From assembly GCA_003481005.1 (NCBI GenBank), contig QUKC01000008.1, positions 62,001 to 126,000 of the forward strand: a DNA stretch of 64,000 bases, read 5' to 3'. Position numbers and translations under genes: made by a program. A model generated the notes under the pieces. That model had not been told where the DNA came from. It made no database searches and saw nothing but the letters and a program-made list of their open reading frames with translations. Shown one piece after another: positions 46,735 to 57,168 of this stretch (position 1 is its first letter; each line of letters opens with the position of its first letter). Source of the DNA: Firmicutes bacterium TM09-10 (GTDB lineage Bacteria > Bacillota > Clostridia > Lachnospirales > Lachnospiraceae).

Positions 46735-46844
46735 CTTGTGCAAAAGCAGCACATCACTGTTCTGATAAAAATCGCATTTTGAATACATCCGCCGCAGAGT
46801 TCTGACTTTTACGGCGGATTTTTATAAAAATTTAATTTTTCTCT

Positions 46845-46873
46845 TGAAAAATATCACATTTGCGTATATCATA
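46845..46873 (+). promoter_or_regulatory. Promoter of the glycine-riboswitch transcript
   Basis: TTGAAA (46845-46850) and TATCAT (46868-46873) with a 17-bp spacer, about 25 bp before the riboswitch. Confidence 0.7.
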
Positions 46874-46899
46874 TTGCCCATAGGCAATTTTCGAAATGA

Positions 46900-47072
46900 A
46901 GTTTGCAGGAAAAGACATTTTGTCTACCGAAGGAGTAAAACTCTCAGGTGCTGTAGTTTGCAGCGCAACTGTAAATGGATCGACTCTCTGGAGACACCCG
47001 GATCAGCCGGGGGCCGAAGGTGCAACATACGAATTTCTCGTATGAATCTCTCAGGTAAAAGGACAGAGAAGA
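46900..47072 (+). promoter_or_regulatory. Tandem glycine riboswitch
   Basis: Two aptamers in series. The second is textbook: TCTCTGGAGA, GGCCGAAGGTGCAA, a helix from CATACG to CGTATG, and ATCTCTCAGGTAAAAGGACAG. The first keeps ACCGAAGGAGTAAAACTCTCAGG but then has a hairpin (CAGTTGCGC complement, around TTTGCAGCGCAACTG) where the AAAAGGACAG segment normally is, so it is divergent. A terminator follows. It precedes a sodium:alanine/glycine symporter gene, consistent with glycine control of uptake. Confidence 0.93.
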
Positions 47073-47097
47073 TATTACGCAAGTATTCTGTATCTTC

Positions 47098-47145
47098 CTG
47101 AGACTGACACAAAAAGGATTTCTTTTTGGTGCAGTCTCTTTTTAT
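47098..47145 (+). terminator. Expression-platform terminator of the glycine riboswitch
   Basis: GAGACTG...AAAAAGG pairs with CTTTTTGGTGCAGTCTC, followed by TTTTT. It lies between the riboswitch and the symporter gene, so it decides read-through. Whether glycine turns it on or off cannot be read by eye. Confidence 0.8.
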
Positions 47146-47147
47146 TC

Positions 47148-47186
47148 GCAGCATAGAATATTCGCAATCTTATATTCTATCATGCT
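47148..47186. repeat. Family A-like palindrome, copy 5 (divergent)
   Basis: CATAGAATAT (47152-47161) and ATATTCTATC (47171-47180) enclose tcgcaatct. It follows directly after the riboswitch terminator's T-run, the same placement as the other copies. Confidence 0.6.
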
Positions 47187-47393
47187 TTGAACGATATCTG
47201 TCTGCGCAGCGGATATTTCGTTCTTCGGCGAATAAACCTGTCCGGCACACCGCCCGTTTCTATTTTCACGAGTGATTCCAATCCCTTCTTTCATTTCGAA
47301 ACGCTTTCCTTACGCATAGCGTAGCATGGCATCAGAAAGGCATCTGCTGCCAAAAATCTGTTGCATCAAAGAATAAGAAAGGGATCGAATACC

Positions 47394-48881
47394 ATGTGGA
47401 CTTCTATCAATCAAGCTCTGAATATAATCGACAACTTTGTCTGGGGTGTACCGTTGATGGTACTGATTATCGCCGGCGGACTGCTTTTGACCATCCGCCT
47501 CGGTCTGCTCCAGATTCGTAAGCTTCCCCTTGCACTGAAATGGATGCTTCAAAATGAGGAAGGCGGAAAAGGTGAAATTTCCAGCTTCTCCGCACTCTGT
47601 ACCGCACTGAGTGCAACAATCGGTACCGGAAATATCGTCGGTGTCGCAACGGCAGTTTGTGCAGGCGGTCCCGGCGCCCTGTTCTGGATGGTTGTAGCAG
47701 CGTTTCTCGGCATGGCAACCAAATACTCCGAAGGTCTGCTGGCAGTCAAATACCGTACCGTTGCCGAAGACGGACACAGCCTCGGCGGTCCCTTCTACTA
47801 TATTGAACTCGGCATGGGCAAAAATTTTAAATGGCTCGCAAAGCTTTTCGCCTTCTTCGGTGTCTGTGTAGGACTATTCGGCATTGGTACCTTCAGCCAG
47901 GTCAATGGTATTTCCAGTGCAGTACATGGTTTCTTTGATCCAAACGATGCCTTTACTGTAAAAATTCTGCCGTTCCTTGGCGAATATTCCTGGTCCGTTA
48001 TCATTGCTTCCCTGATTCTCTCCTTCTGCGTCGCAGCTGTTTTGATCGGCGGCGTCAAGAGAATTGCAAGCGTCAGCCAGATCATCGTTCCCTTCATGGC
48101 GGTCATCTATTTTGTATTCGCAGTGATCCTGATCTGCTGCAACATCACCAAAGTGCCTGCAGCGTTTGCAACCATCGTAACCGCAGCGTTTTCTCCAAAA
48201 GCGATTACCGGCGGTGCAGTCGGCAGCATGCTCATCGCAATGCAGAAGGGTGTTGCCCGCGGCATCTTCTCCAATGAAGCCGGTCTGGGAAGCGCGCCCA
48301 TCGCTGCGGCTGCTGCACAGACGAACTCTCCTGTCCGTCAGGGTCTTGTCAGCATGACCGGTACGTTTATTGACACGATCATCATCTGTACCCTAACCGG
48401 TCTTTCCATTGTTCTGACCGGTGCATGGCAGGTAGAAGGTCTGGAAGGTGTTCAGGTTACAACCTATGCATTCCAGCATGGTCTTCCGTTTCCTGCACAG
48501 TTTTCTTCCTTTATTCTGATGCTCTGCCTTGTATTCTTCGCCTTTACAACAATCCTTGGCTGGGATTACTACAGTGAACGCTGCCTGGAATATTTAAGCG
48601 GCGGCAATATGAAGCACGTTAAGATCTTTCGGTGGATCTACATTCTGGCTGTCTTTATCGGACCTTACATGACGGTGAGCGCTGTCTGGACCATCGCTGA
48701 TATCTTCAACGGTCTGATGGCTATCCCGAACATGATCGCGTTGTTCGCATTGAGCGGTGTCATTGTAAAAGAAACCAGAGCATTCTTCCAGCACGCAAAG
48801 GAAGAAGCACGCGCAGAGCACCGTTCTTTCGAAGAAGTGTGTGAGGAGAATTTAAACGAAGAAGAAGCGCCCGCGAACTAA
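47394..48881 (+). CDS. AGCS-family sodium:alanine/glycine symporter
   Basis: A 495-residue transporter with about 11-12 membrane segments. FSALCTALSATIGTGNIVGVATAV and FSNEAGLGSAPIAAAAA are the signature motifs of the alanine or glycine:cation symporter (AGCS/DAACS) family. The ATG at 47394 follows AAAGGGA; the TTG at 47361 is not supported. The glycine riboswitch and its terminator 250-500 bp upstream indicate that its expression is set by glycine, and glycine is therefore the most likely substrate besides alanine. The C-terminal tail is charged and cytoplasmic. Confidence 0.95.
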   Translation: MWTSINQALNIIDNFVWGVPLMVLIIAGGLLLTIRLGLLQIRKLPLALKWMLQNEEGGKGEISSFSALCTALSATIGTGNIVGVATAVCAGGPGALFWMVVAAFLGMATKYSEGLLAVKYRTVAEDGHSLGGPFYYIELGMGKNFKWLAKLFAFFGVCVGLFGIGTFSQVNGISSAVHGFFDPNDAFTVKILPFLGEYSWSVIIASLILSFCVAAVLIGGVKRIASVSQIIVPFMAVIYFVFAVILICCNITKVPAAFATIVTAAFSPKAITGGAVGSMLIAMQKGVARGIFSNEAGLGSAPIAAAAAQTNSPVRQGLVSMTGTFIDTIIICTLTGLSIVLTGAWQVEGLEGVQVTTYAFQHGLPFPAQFSSFILMLCLVFFAFTTILGWDYYSERCLEYLSGGNMKHVKIFRWIYILAVFIGPYMTVSAVWTIADIFNGLMAIPNMIALFALSGVIVKETRAFFQHAKEEARAEHRSFEEVCEENLNEEEAPAN

Positions 48882-48900
48882 AACTATTTCCTATGAAATA

Positions 48901-48949
48901 AAAAACTGCCGCACCCGGATGATCTCTCATCTGATGTGCGGCAGTTTTT
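48901..48949 (+). terminator. Terminator of the AGCS symporter gene
   Basis: AAAAACTGCCGCAC pairs with GTGCGGCAGTTTTT across an AT/GC loop, strong in both directions. Confidence 0.88.
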
Positions 48950-48952
48950 CTA

Positions 48953-48984
48953 TCAGCAGAATGCACGCAAAGCACATTCTGCCG
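48953..48984. repeat. Family A-like palindrome, copy 6 (divergent)
   Basis: AGCAGAATG (48956-48964) and CATTCTGC (48975-48982) around cacgcaaagca, directly following a terminator, like other copies. Confidence 0.55.
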
Positions 48985-49009
48985 TATACGTCTTGCGGCG
49001 CTCTTTATT

Positions 49010-49050
49010 CATGACAATAGAATACTCGCAGAGCGTGCATTCTATTGTTG
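49010..49050. repeat. Family A palindromic repeat, copy 3
   Basis: CAATAGAATAC and GCATTCTATTG around tcgcagagcgt, preceded by ttcatga. It stands between the AGCS terminator and the pfp stop codon. It differs from copies 1 and 2 by few bases. Confidence 0.8.
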
Positions 49051-49069
49051 ATTTTTGAAGTCGAGGGAA

Positions 49070-50731
49070 TTATTCGCCCTTCTCCAGAGCCAGAGTCTTG
49101 GTTGTGATATCACAAACCTCTGCAGGTCCGTAGTACTGGATTGCACCCGGATATACATAGCAGGTGTTCTCAGACCACTCTTCTCTGTGTGCCTCGAAGT
49201 ATTTGAAGGGCTTGCCATCCAGCTCAACCAGAGCCTTACGGATAACAGGCTTGTCTTCGCCATGTCTTCTCTCCATGTTCATCATCTTGGTGATGGGCAT
49301 ACCGCCTGCAACCCACTCAGCTGCCGGTTTGGACAGGTTGGAAACCTTGGAAAGGTAACCATTGTAACCATACTGGATCAGCATGAATGCATTGTAACCT
49401 AAGGAGTAGCAATAATCGGAATCGAAGTTGGAAGGGAATGCACATCTTCCTTCGTAACCGAAGAAATGATGCAGTGCATTGAACTTACCGTTGTATGTGC
49501 CTGCAGCCTTTCTCTCAGCCAGCTTGTCAGCTACCAGAGCGGAGAACAGCTTCTCGGACTCGATCAGGGAAACCTGTACGTTGCCGTGAGGATCTCTCTC
49601 CAGGAACAGCTGCTGCTGAATGCCTTCCGGCAGGATTGCGAATACAGCCATGGATTCTTTAGACAGACCGTTTTCGATGAACGCATATTTTTCTTTCCAG
49701 GTAGGAAGTGCATTGAACGCATCTGCCTTGCTGCCTGCTAACAGCTCGTTGATCTCAGCGATCAGTGCGGAGAACTCGGGAACGAATTCTACAACGCCTT
49801 CAGGGATGATTGCAACACCGAAGTTCATGCCCTTTGCTGCTCTCTTTGCTACAGAATCAGCGATGTAGTCAGCGATCTGGGACAGGGACATCTTCTTTGC
49901 TGCAACTTCTTCGGAAATCAGGCAGATGTTCGGCTGGGTTTCCAGTGCGCACTCCAGAGCAACATGGGAAGCGCTGCGGCCCATAACCTTAATGAAGTGC
50001 CAATATTTCTTAGCGGAGTTTGCATCTCTTTCGATGTTACCGATTACTTCGCTGTAGGTCTTTGCAGCGGTATCGAAACCAAAAGAGCACTCGATATCTT
50101 CGTTCTTTAAGTCGCCGTCGATGGTCTTCGGGCAGCCGATTACCTGTACGCCGGTGTTGTTTGCAGCGAAGTACTCAGCCAGTACAGCTGCGTTTGTGTT
50201 GGAATCGTCGCCACCGATGATAACGATTGCGGTGATGCCATGCTTCTTGCAGACTTCAGCAGCGATTGCGAACTGTTCCTGAGTCTCCAGTTTGGTTCTG
50301 CCGGAACCGATGATATCGAAACCGCCGGTGTTTCTGTATGCATTGATATACTCGTCATCAAAAACAAGATAATCGTCTTCGATCAGACCGCTCGGACCGT
50401 TCTTGAAGCCGTACAGTACGTTCTCCGGGTTGGTTGCCTTTAATGCATCGTATAAACCGCAGATAACGTTGTGTCCGCCAGGAGCCTGTCCGCCGGAAAG
50501 GATAACGCCTACAACCTGCTTCTTCGCAACGGAAGTGTTCGCACCTTTCTGGAAAGTGATCTCCTTTTTACCGTAGGTATTGGGGAACAGCGCTTTGATC
50601 TTCTCCTGATCTGCAACGCTCTGAGTCTCTTCGCCTTCCTTAACGCAGATATCTGCAATGCCGTGTCTCAGCATGCCGGGAAGCTTCGGAGCATACTCAT
50701 ATCTGGCTTTCTGTAAAGCTGAAATTTCCAT
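49070..50731 (-). CDS. pfp: Pyrophosphate--fructose 6-phosphate 1-phosphotransferase
   Basis: Reversible phosphorylation of fructose 6-phosphate with PPi. The 553-residue long form carries [14 protein letters not shown], the GGDDSN loop (Asp in place of the Gly that defines ATP-PFK) and [10 protein letters not shown] with the lysine typical of PPi-dependent enzymes. The ATG at 50731 ([13 protein letters not shown]) follows AAGGAGAAGG; an extension to 50770 is not supported. It has its own terminal A-family repeat rather than a clear terminator. Energy-sparing glycolysis is the expected role. Confidence 0.96.
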   Translation of the reverse strand: MEISALQKARYEYAPKLPGMLRHGIADICVKEGEETQSVADQEKIKALFPNTYGKKEITFQKGANTSVAKKQVVGVILSGGQAPGGHNVICGLYDALKATNPENVLYGFKNGPSGLIEDDYLVFDDEYINAYRNTGGFDIIGSGRTKLETQEQFAIAAEVCKKHGITAIVIIGGDDSNTNAAVLAEYFAANNTGVQVIGCPKTIDGDLKNEDIECSFGFDTAAKTYSEVIGNIERDANSAKKYWHFIKVMGRSASHVALECALETQPNICLISEEVAAKKMSLSQIADYIADSVAKRAAKGMNFGVAIIPEGVVEFVPEFSALIAEINELLAGSKADAFNALPTWKEKYAFIENGLSKESMAVFAILPEGIQQQLFLERDPHGNVQVSLIESEKLFSALVADKLAERKAAGTYNGKFNALHHFFGYEGRCAFPSNFDSDYCYSLGYNAFMLIQYGYNGYLSKVSNLSKPAAEWVAGGMPITKMMNMERRHGEDKPVIRKALVELDGKPFKYFEAHREEWSENTCYVYPGAIQYYGPAEVCDITTKTLALEKGE

Positions 50732-50849
50732 AATCCTTCTCCTTCTTGTATTTCTACAACATTTTTTCATTCATAGTTGATTATAAGCTATTTTTTTCAA
50801 AAAGTAAACCACTAATCCCTTTTTCGCAAAGGGAAACCAATCTGATTTT

Positions 50850-51617
50850 TCATCTGAAAACTGGAAAAATCCCCAGTTTTACGCAATTATCTTCCAGTAT
50901 TTCATAGCTTCTGGCGATTCCGGATACTAGACAGTATTCCATCAATCCGGTACCTCCATTGCGTTCATAGATTCGAAATGCCTGTCGATATTTTGAATGA
51001 TTCAAAATGATTGCCGGTAAAATGCCCTGATTTAAAAGCATCTGATTCATCATAAAACGACCGGTTCTTCCGTTTCCGTCCCGGAATGGATGAATCATTT
51101 CGAATTCCATATGCAGTTTCGCAATCTGTTGAATGATTTTCTGTAATTTTTCTGTTGGTTCCGGCATTTGCATGGAAGAAAGATAATTTTCCATTCTTTC
51201 TTCTATCTTTTCCGGTTCCGGCGGGAGAAACGCAACCTCCGCCAGACTTCCGATATAGACCTGATTGGTGCGGAAATTTCCATCAGAATCCATAATAATT
51301 CCATTGATTTGCCGGATCAGATTCAGATCAATCTCCTGTACCTGCGAAAAATTCATCTTTTGATAAGCTTTGTATGAATTCTTTGCTTCTGTATATTCAG
51401 AATAAGTATGCCCGCTGCGCACTTCATCATAGGAAATGATTTCAACAGTCTCTTCCAGCGACAGGGTATTGCCTTCCAGAGAATTCGTATTCCACGAAAG
51501 GCGAATCCGCATATCCTGTTCAAACGCCTGTTTTAAATGTTCAGGCATTTGCTGATACGGGTAACGTTTTTGTATTTTTTCTATTTTATCCAAATACTTT
51601 GCGTTATCTATATTCAT
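50850..51617 (-). CDS. Fic-domain protein (probable AMPylator, class II)
   Basis: A 255-residue Fic protein. The catalytic loop is complete: H176 in HPFRDGNGRTGR. An inhibitory helix motif, T44-x-x-x-E48-G49 (TNSLEG), lies N-terminal, which marks the class II self-inhibited form with Fic_N. The ATG at 51617 is preceded by GAGGAG; a start at 51653 has no site. There is no partner antitoxin, and no helix-turn-helix domain is visible. It sits between metA and pfp on the same strand with no functional link to them. Target unknown. Confidence 0.9.
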   Translation of the reverse strand: MNIDNAKYLDKIEKIQKRYPYQQMPEHLKQAFEQDMRIRLSWNTNSLEGNTLSLEETVEIISYDEVRSGHTYSEYTEAKNSYKAYQKMNFSQVQEIDLNLIRQINGIIMDSDGNFRTNQVYIGSLAEVAFLPPEPEKIEERMENYLSSMQMPEPTEKLQKIIQQIAKLHMEFEMIHPFRDGNGRTGRFMMNQMLLNQGILPAIILNHSKYRQAFRIYERNGGTGLMEYCLVSGIARSYEILEDNCVKLGIFPVFR

Positions 51618-51696
51618 GTTGAGCTCCTCTTTCCGGTAATAAACAGAATACATATCTCACAAAATGCGTTAAATCCTCACGTTTTGCCTTATTTTC

Positions 51697-52611
51697 TCAA
51701 ATCTCCCGAATATCATACGGAGTGGTCTGATATACGTAATAATTTAGCCAGTTTGTATACAATCCGTTGCAGTGCGCACGCCAGGAAAGTAACGGTTTCT
51801 TCTCCGGGTTGTCCTCCGGGTAATAGTTTTCCGGCACATGGATCGGCAGTCCCTTGTCGCGATCGCGCTTGTACTCCCCGTCCAGCGTGTAACGATCATA
51901 TTCCGGATGTCCCATAACGAAAATCTGCCGTCCGCCCTCAGTCATACATAAAAGAACTCCCGCTTTGTCCGATTCCGCCATAACGGTCAGCTCTTTGCAG
52001 GCATGGATCAGCGCTGCAGGTGTTTCGGTATGTCTGCTGTGGGGGATACAGAAAACGTCGTCAAATCCGCGCACCAGCGGCTCTTTGCGGTTTAACACAC
52101 GGTGTTCAAATACCCCGAAAAGCTTTTCCGGCAACAGGCGTTTGTCGAGTCCAAAGTGGTAATACAGCCCCGCCTGGGCGCCCCAGCAGATGTGGAACGT
52201 GGAATGGACGTGGGTCTTTGACCACTCCATAATTTCGCAGAGTTCTTTCCAGTAATCCACTTCTTCGAAAGGGATCTGTTCCACCGGTGCACCCGTGATA
52301 ATCAGGCCATCGTATTTGTTGGATTTCAAATCATCAAACGTATCGTAAAATTTATTCAGATGTGTTGCAGAGGTATTCAGCGACAGGTGGCTGTTCATTT
52401 TCATAAAGGTCACGTCCACCTGCAGCGGCGTATTGGACAGCGACCGAAGAAGCTGCAGCTCCGTATCCTGTTTGACCGGCATCAAATTCAGAATACAGAT
52501 CTGCAATGGGCGGATATTCTGGTGCATCGCGCGATATTCGTCCATCACGAATATATTTTCATTATCCAGAATCTCTCTGGCGGGCAGATCACTCTGTATT
52601 TTAATCGGCAT
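51697..52611 (-). CDS. metA: Homoserine O-acetyltransferase (MetA fold)
   Basis: A 304-residue protein. The start [15 protein letters not shown] aligns with E. coli MetA. The catalytic C142 is in HICWGAQAG, and the H/E of GHPEYD and the surroundings are intact. Residue 111 is glutamate (GAPVE), and in this fold Glu111 is associated with acetyl-CoA and Gly111 with succinyl-CoA, so the enzyme is expected to be an acetyltransferase. This fits metY at 8.5 kb. ATG at 52611 is the family start; a GTG four codons upstream is possible. Confidence 0.95.
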   Translation of the reverse strand: MPIKIQSDLPAREILDNENIFVMDEYRAMHQNIRPLQICILNLMPVKQDTELQLLRSLSNTPLQVDVTFMKMNSHLSLNTSATHLNKFYDTFDDLKSNKYDGLIITGAPVEQIPFEEVDYWKELCEIMEWSKTHVHSTFHICWGAQAGLYYHFGLDKRLLPEKLFGVFEHRVLNRKEPLVRGFDDVFCIPHSRHTETPAALIHACKELTVMAESDKAGVLLCMTEGGRQIFVMGHPEYDRYTLDGEYKRDRDKGLPIHVPENYYPEDNPEKKPLLSWRAHCNGLYTNWLNYYVYQTTPYDIREI

Positions 52612-52672
52612 TTTCTCTCTCACTTTCCTGCCGCTGTGCGGCGTTTCTTTTGAATAAATTCGTCCGGACGGT

Positions 52673-54631
52673 TTATTTTTCCAGATACTGCTCCATAAAC
52701 TCTTCTTCTGTCAGTACAGCTATGCCCAGCTCCCGCGCTTTTTTATTTTTGGCGGAATTGGAGGTACTGTCATTGTTGATCAGACAGACGGTTTTGCCCG
52801 TCACGCTTCCGGTTACCTTTCCGCCGAGGGCTTCGATCTTTTCCTTTAAGGCACTGCGATTTTCAAAGTGGTTCAGGCTGCCCGTAATAACAAAGGACTG
52901 CCCGGAAAGCGGCAGGGCTTCTTCTGAAAAGGTTTCCTGCTCCAGCTCTACTTCCTTTAATAAAAGCTCCAGCGCAGTTTTATTTTTTTCCTGGGCAAAA
53001 AAATCCACAAACGCACCTGCGATGACTGGTCCTACGCCATCCATCGCCGCCAGCTCTTCTGCAGGTGCAGCGAGCATTTTGCCCAGATCATTTTTATATT
53101 CCCGACAAATCATCCGTGCATTGGCAATTCCGATATTCGGGATTCCAAGGCTGTAAATCAGGCGTGCAAGATTTGTATGTCTCGCTTTTTCAACGCTTGC
53201 TTCGAGATTCTGATACGATTTTTCGCCGAATCCATCCATCTGTATAATCGCATCCCGGTGTCTGTCCAGATGGAACAGATCCGCATAGGTATGCAAAAAG
53301 CCTTCCGCCAGAAATTTTTCCAGCGTTGCTTCGGAAAGTCCGTCGATATTCATCGCGTCCCGGCTGACAAACAGCGTAAAAGATTTGATCTTTTTGGCAT
53401 CGCAGTCCGGGTTCGGGCAGACTAACGTCTCCGTATCGTTTTCTTTTACAATCCGAGTCTCTCCCTGACAGACCGGACAGGTGCAGGGAATTTCCAGTGT
53501 GCCGCTTTTGGTCAGATTTTCCGCGATCTGCGGGATAATCATGTTTGCCTTATAGACTGTAATCCGGTCGCCGATGCCGAGCTTTAATTCTTTTACAATG
53601 CTGACATTGTGAACGCTGGCACGACTTACGGTTGTCCCCTCCAGCTCCACAGGGTCAAAAATCGCAACCGGGTTAATCAGTCCGGTACGACTCGCGCTCC
53701 ACTCCACCTCGCGCAGCGTCGTCTCCGCCTGCTCGTCCGCCCATTTAAATGCAATGGCATTGCGCGGGAACTTCGCCGTTCTTCCAAGCGACTCTCCGTA
53801 AGCGATATCGTCCAAAAGCAGTACCAGCCCGTCGGACGGAACCGGATAATCTGTGATTTTTTCTTCAAACCAGGCAACTTTCTCCTGCATTGTGTCCGCA
53901 GTTACCGCTTTATATTCTACCGTTTCAAAGCCCTGCTTCTGTAAGAATATAAACTGTTCTTCCCTTGAGTTTTTAAAATCCACACCCTCTGCACGCACCA
54001 GTGCAAATGCGAAAAAATGCACCTTTCGCTGCGCAGTGATCTGGCTGTTTAGCTGGCGTACGGAACCGGAGCAGAGATTTCTCGGATTTTTGTACCGAGC
54101 GTCCACGTCTTCGATTTCGCCGTTGATCTTTTCAAAATCCGCATAGGTGATGACCGCTTCTCCCCGCAGGATCAGCTCTCCCTGATAAGGAATCTGCAGC
54201 GGCACGTTGACAAAGGTTTTGGCGTTCGGTGTGATGACCTCGCCAACTTCGCCATTTCCCCGCGTGACCGCCTTAAACAGTTTTCCGTCCCGGTACGTCA
54301 ACACGATGGTCAAACCGTCCAGCTTCCAGGAAAGCAAACCTTTCTGATCTCCCAGCCAGTCTGCCAGCTCTTCCCGGCTTTTCGTTTTTCCAAGAGAAAG
54401 CATCGGGCTTTCGTGACGCTCTTTGGGAAGTTCGTCTACTGCTTCATAACCAACCGATTGGGTCGGACTCGCTGCCAGCACAACTCCGGTCTTTTCTTCC
54501 AGGGCAACCAGCTCGTCGTAGAGCCTGTCATATTCTAAATTACTCATGATTTCCCGGTCTTCGGCATAGTAGGCTTTTGCAGCCTCATTCAACTTCGAGA
54601 CCAGTTCTTTCATTCTGTCTGTATCATTCAT
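52673..54631 (-). CDS. ligA: NAD-dependent DNA ligase
   Basis: Seals DNA nicks using NAD. It has 652 residues from the ATG at 54631. The catalytic lysine is in [11 protein letters not shown] (KxDG). Four zinc ligands lie in CTCPVCQ...CPNPDC, followed by the helix-hairpin-helix domain, and a BRCT domain ends the protein ([11 protein letters not shown] onward). The start overlaps the upstream gene by 8 bp. A longer frame to 54871 only reads the repetitive tail of that gene in another frame and is excluded. KLDGLTI is slightly unlike the usual KIDGLAI. Confidence 0.93.
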   Translation of the reverse strand: MNDTDRMKELVSKLNEAAKAYYAEDREIMSNLEYDRLYDELVALEEKTGVVLAASPTQSVGYEAVDELPKERHESPMLSLGKTKSREELADWLGDQKGLLSWKLDGLTIVLTYRDGKLFKAVTRGNGEVGEVITPNAKTFVNVPLQIPYQGELILRGEAVITYADFEKINGEIEDVDARYKNPRNLCSGSVRQLNSQITAQRKVHFFAFALVRAEGVDFKNSREEQFIFLQKQGFETVEYKAVTADTMQEKVAWFEEKITDYPVPSDGLVLLLDDIAYGESLGRTAKFPRNAIAFKWADEQAETTLREVEWSASRTGLINPVAIFDPVELEGTTVSRASVHNVSIVKELKLGIGDRITVYKANMIIPQIAENLTKSGTLEIPCTCPVCQGETRIVKENDTETLVCPNPDCDAKKIKSFTLFVSRDAMNIDGLSEATLEKFLAEGFLHTYADLFHLDRHRDAIIQMDGFGEKSYQNLEASVEKARHTNLARLIYSLGIPNIGIANARMICREYKNDLGKMLAAPAEELAAMDGVGPVIAGAFVDFFAQEKNKTALELLLKEVELEQETFSEEALPLSGQSFVITGSLNHFENRSALKEKIEALGGKVTGSVTGKTVCLINNDSTSNSAKNKKARELGIAVLTEEEFMEQYLEK

Positions 54632-55697
54632 ATCGCTTTTTCTGAACTCCTGTCTGTCCGGATCCGGAACCATTCCGATAGGTACCATTCGTGCGGCTGT
54701 CGGTGGTACTCCGGTAGGTACCATTTGTGCGGCTGTCGGCGGTACTCCGGTAGGTACCGCGCTGCTCTGCTTTGTGAGCACCGTCTGTACCTTGCCTGCG
54801 GTCAGCCGTTTTTGCGTAGCCACCTGCATTCCGGTGAGCCGGATTCTGCCCGCTGCGCTGCATTCCTGCATTCGCTATGCGTCCGTTCACTCTTGGCTCT
54901 GCAGCGCCGGTCTGGGCTTCTTTTTTCGCAGCAGGCTGCCGTTCCTTTTCCCATGCAGGACGCGCCGGACGGCTGGCATTTTTTCCAACTTCATAGTACA
55001 GCTCTTTTAACTCCGCACCGGTGACTGCACGAATATCGCCCGGGTTTAATTTACCCAGCAGAATATTTGCCACACGCACACGTTTGATGCTTAGAACGCC
55101 ATAGCCGAGGGTCTTGCACATCCGGCGGATCTGGCGGTTTAAGCCCTGCGTCAGGATAATACGGAAGACAAATTTTCCTTCTTCCTTTACAAAGCAGGGA
55201 CGGGTACGCTCATTTAAATCCTTTAACAGCATACCGTCCGACATTTTTTTGAGGAAATCCCGGCTAATGGGTTTATTGACGCGGACGAGGTACTCCTTTT
55301 CGTGAAAGTTTGCCGCACGCATCAGACCATTGATTAAGTCACCGTCGTTTGTCAGCAGTAAAAGTCCTTCTGAATCTCTGTCCAGGCGTCCTGCATAGGT
55401 TACACGCACCGGATATTCGACGACATCACGGATCGTGATCTGGGCATGCTTGTCCTTTTCTGTGCAGGTCACTCCAACCGGCTTGTAATAAGCCAGCACC
55501 ACCTTTTTCTCCCGGTGTCCGACCGGTTTGTCCTCAACTGTAATTTTGTCCAGATCGTTGACCCGCATACCCGGATCTGCAATCTTGCCATTCACAGACA
55601 CTTTTCCCCCTTCGATCAGGACATCCGCTTCTCTTCTCGAACAGATGCCAGCCTGGGAAAGATATTTATTTAAACGGACCTTTTCAGTATTTGCCAT
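54624..55697 (-). CDS. 23S rRNA pseudouridine synthase (RluB/RluF family) with repetitive tail
   Basis: An S4 RNA-binding domain (residues 5-65: RLNKYLSQAGICSRREADVLI) precedes the pseudouridine synthase domain with the catalytic aspartate in AGRLDRDSEGLLLLT. GLNRQIRRMCKTLGY is the other family motif. RluF is likely. The C-terminal 110 residues are a low-complexity, charged Asn/Arg/Thr/Gly tail with 12-residue repeats (TYRST-DSRTNG). The stop overlaps the ligA start by 8 bp. The tail is unusual in length. Confidence 0.93.
   Translation of the reverse strand: MANTEKVRLNKYLSQAGICSRREADVLIEGGKVSVNGKIADPGMRVNDLDKITVEDKPVGHREKKVVLAYYKPVGVTCTEKDKHAQITIRDVVEYPVRVTYAGRLDRDSEGLLLLTNDGDLINGLMRAANFHEKEYLVRVNKPISRDFLKKMSDGMLLKDLNERTRPCFVKEEGKFVFRIILTQGLNRQIRRMCKTLGYGVLSIKRVRVANILLGKLNPGDIRAVTGAELKELYYEVGKNASRPARPAWEKERQPAAKKEAQTGAAEPRVNGRIANAGMQRSGQNPAHRNAGGYAKTADRRQGTDGAHKAEQRGTYRSTADSRTNGTYRSTTDSRTNGTYRNGSGSGQTGVQKKRYE
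54681..54752. repeat. 36-bp tandem repeat in the RluF-like tail
   Basis: Two 36-bp units (54681-54716 and 54717-54752) differ at few bases and a partial third begins ggtaccg. Each unit encodes 12 residues, so changes in copy number keep the frame. Confidence 0.85.
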
Positions 55698-55849
55698 AAA
55701 TTAACTTCTCCATTCCGATAAAAATCGCAGTATAAAGGTATTTTAGCACACTTTCAGATTCCGTGCCAGAAGAACATGCAGGGATTTTCAGGCGCATGGT
55801 TTCCCTCTGCTACAGCAAAATCCAGTCCGGAAGTTTTTCTAACCCACGG

Positions 55850-55895
55850 AAAAAACGGTCCTGCCAACTCTATAGAGCTCAGCAGAACCGTTTTT
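55850..55895 (-). terminator. Terminator of thlA
   Basis: AAAAACGGTCCTGC pairs with GCAGAACCGTTTTT with one mismatch; strong in both directions. It lies about 55 bp downstream of the thlA stop. Confidence 0.85.
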
Positions 55896-55953
55896 GAAAT
55901 TTTGTTATGAAATCCTATCCCAAAGCATCCGGGAAGTTATCGAAGCTTTTGTC

Positions 55954-57135
55954 TTACTCGCGCTCTACGATGGCTGCACAGCCCATGCCGCCGCCAACAC
56001 AAAGGGTCGCAAGACCTTTCTTTGCATCTCTCTTTTCCATCTCATGAAGTAAGGTTACCAGAATACGACAGCCGGATGCTCCTACCGGATGACCAAGGGC
56101 GATTGCTCCGCCGTTGACATTTAAGATATCGTTGTTGAAGCCAAGGTCATGCGCAACTGCTACAGACTGTGCTGCGAATGCTTCGTTTGCCTCAATCAGG
56201 TCGAAGTCGCCGATTTCGTAGCCGGCTTTCTTCATTACCTTGCGGGTTGCTGCAACCGGTCCGATACCCATGATGCGGGGTTCTACGCCTGCCAGCTCGC
56301 CTGCTACCCAGGTAGCCATCGGCTTTACGCCCAGCTCTTTTGCCTTTTCTTCGCTCATAACGATCAGCGCTGCCGCTGCATCGTTGATACCGGAAGCGTT
56401 GCCGGCGGTTACCACACCACCCTCTTTGAATGCAGGACGCAGCTTACTGATGCTCTCTGCCGTTACATTCGGTCTGGGACCCTCATCGGTATCAAATACC
56501 ACGGTCTGCTTTTTCTGTTTTACTTCCATCGGAACGATCTCGTCCTTGAACTTGCCCTCTGCAATCGCTTTCTGTGCCTTCTGCTGGCTCCATGCCGCAA
56601 ACTCGTCCAGCTGCTCTCTGGTCAGTCCCCAGTCTTCTGCAATATTTTCAGCAGTAATACCCATATGATAGCCGCCGAATGCATCCGTCAGGGCATCGCG
56701 GATCAGCGCATCATCCATCTTTCCAGCGCCCATTCTGTAACCGAATCTTGCATTGTACAGAAGATAAGGAGCCATGGACATATTTTCCATACCGCCAGCT
56801 ACGATGATATCCGCATCACCGGAGGCAATCAGCTTGGCAGCCAGGTTTACACAGTGCATGCCGGAGCCGCACAGTACGTTGATCGTAGTTGCAGGAACCT
56901 CTACCGGAATCCCTGCGTTGACTGCTGCCTGTCTTGCAGGGTTCTGACCAAGACCTGCCTGAATGACACAGCCCATATATACTTCATCTACCTGCTCCGG
57001 TTTGATTCCGGTTCTTTTCAGGGCTTCTTTGATTACAACAGTGCCCAGATCCGGTGCGGGAGTTTTGGAAAGAGTTCCTCCCATTACGCCGATTGCTGTT
57101 CTGCATGCGCCTGCCAGCACTACTTTTCTTGCCAT
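55954..57135 (-). CDS. thlA: Acetyl-CoA C-acetyltransferase (thiolase)
   Basis: Condenses two acetyl-CoA to acetoacetyl-CoA. 393 residues. The nucleophilic cysteine is in [10 protein letters not shown], the HPVGASG and ALGHPVGAS histidine motif and the C-terminal [13 protein letters not shown] cysteine are present. Usually the first step of butyrate, butanol or other acetoacetyl-CoA routes, but no hbd, crt or bcd gene is adjacent. It has a promoter with a palindrome on its -35 box. Confidence 0.96.
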   Translation of the reverse strand: MARKVVLAGACRTAIGVMGGTLSKTPAPDLGTVVIKEALKRTGIKPEQVDEVYMGCVIQAGLGQNPARQAAVNAGIPVEVPATTINVLCGSGMHCVNLAAKLIASGDADIIVAGGMENMSMAPYLLYNARFGYRMGAGKMDDALIRDALTDAFGGYHMGITAENIAEDWGLTREQLDEFAAWSQQKAQKAIAEGKFKDEIVPMEVKQKKQTVVFDTDEGPRPNVTAESISKLRPAFKEGGVVTAGNASGINDAAAALIVMSEEKAKELGVKPMATWVAGELAGVEPRIMGIGPVAATRKVMKKAGYEIGDFDLIEANEAFAAQSVAVAHDLGFNNDILNVNGGAIALGHPVGASGCRILVTLLHEMEKRDAKKGLATLCVGGGMGCAAIVERE

Positions 57136-57168
57136 AACATTGATTCCTCCATTTTCCCTTTTTTCTTT

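Noticed and set aside
54632..54871. 80-residue N-terminal extension of LigA
   Set aside because: It is the repetitive tail of the upstream gene read in another frame.
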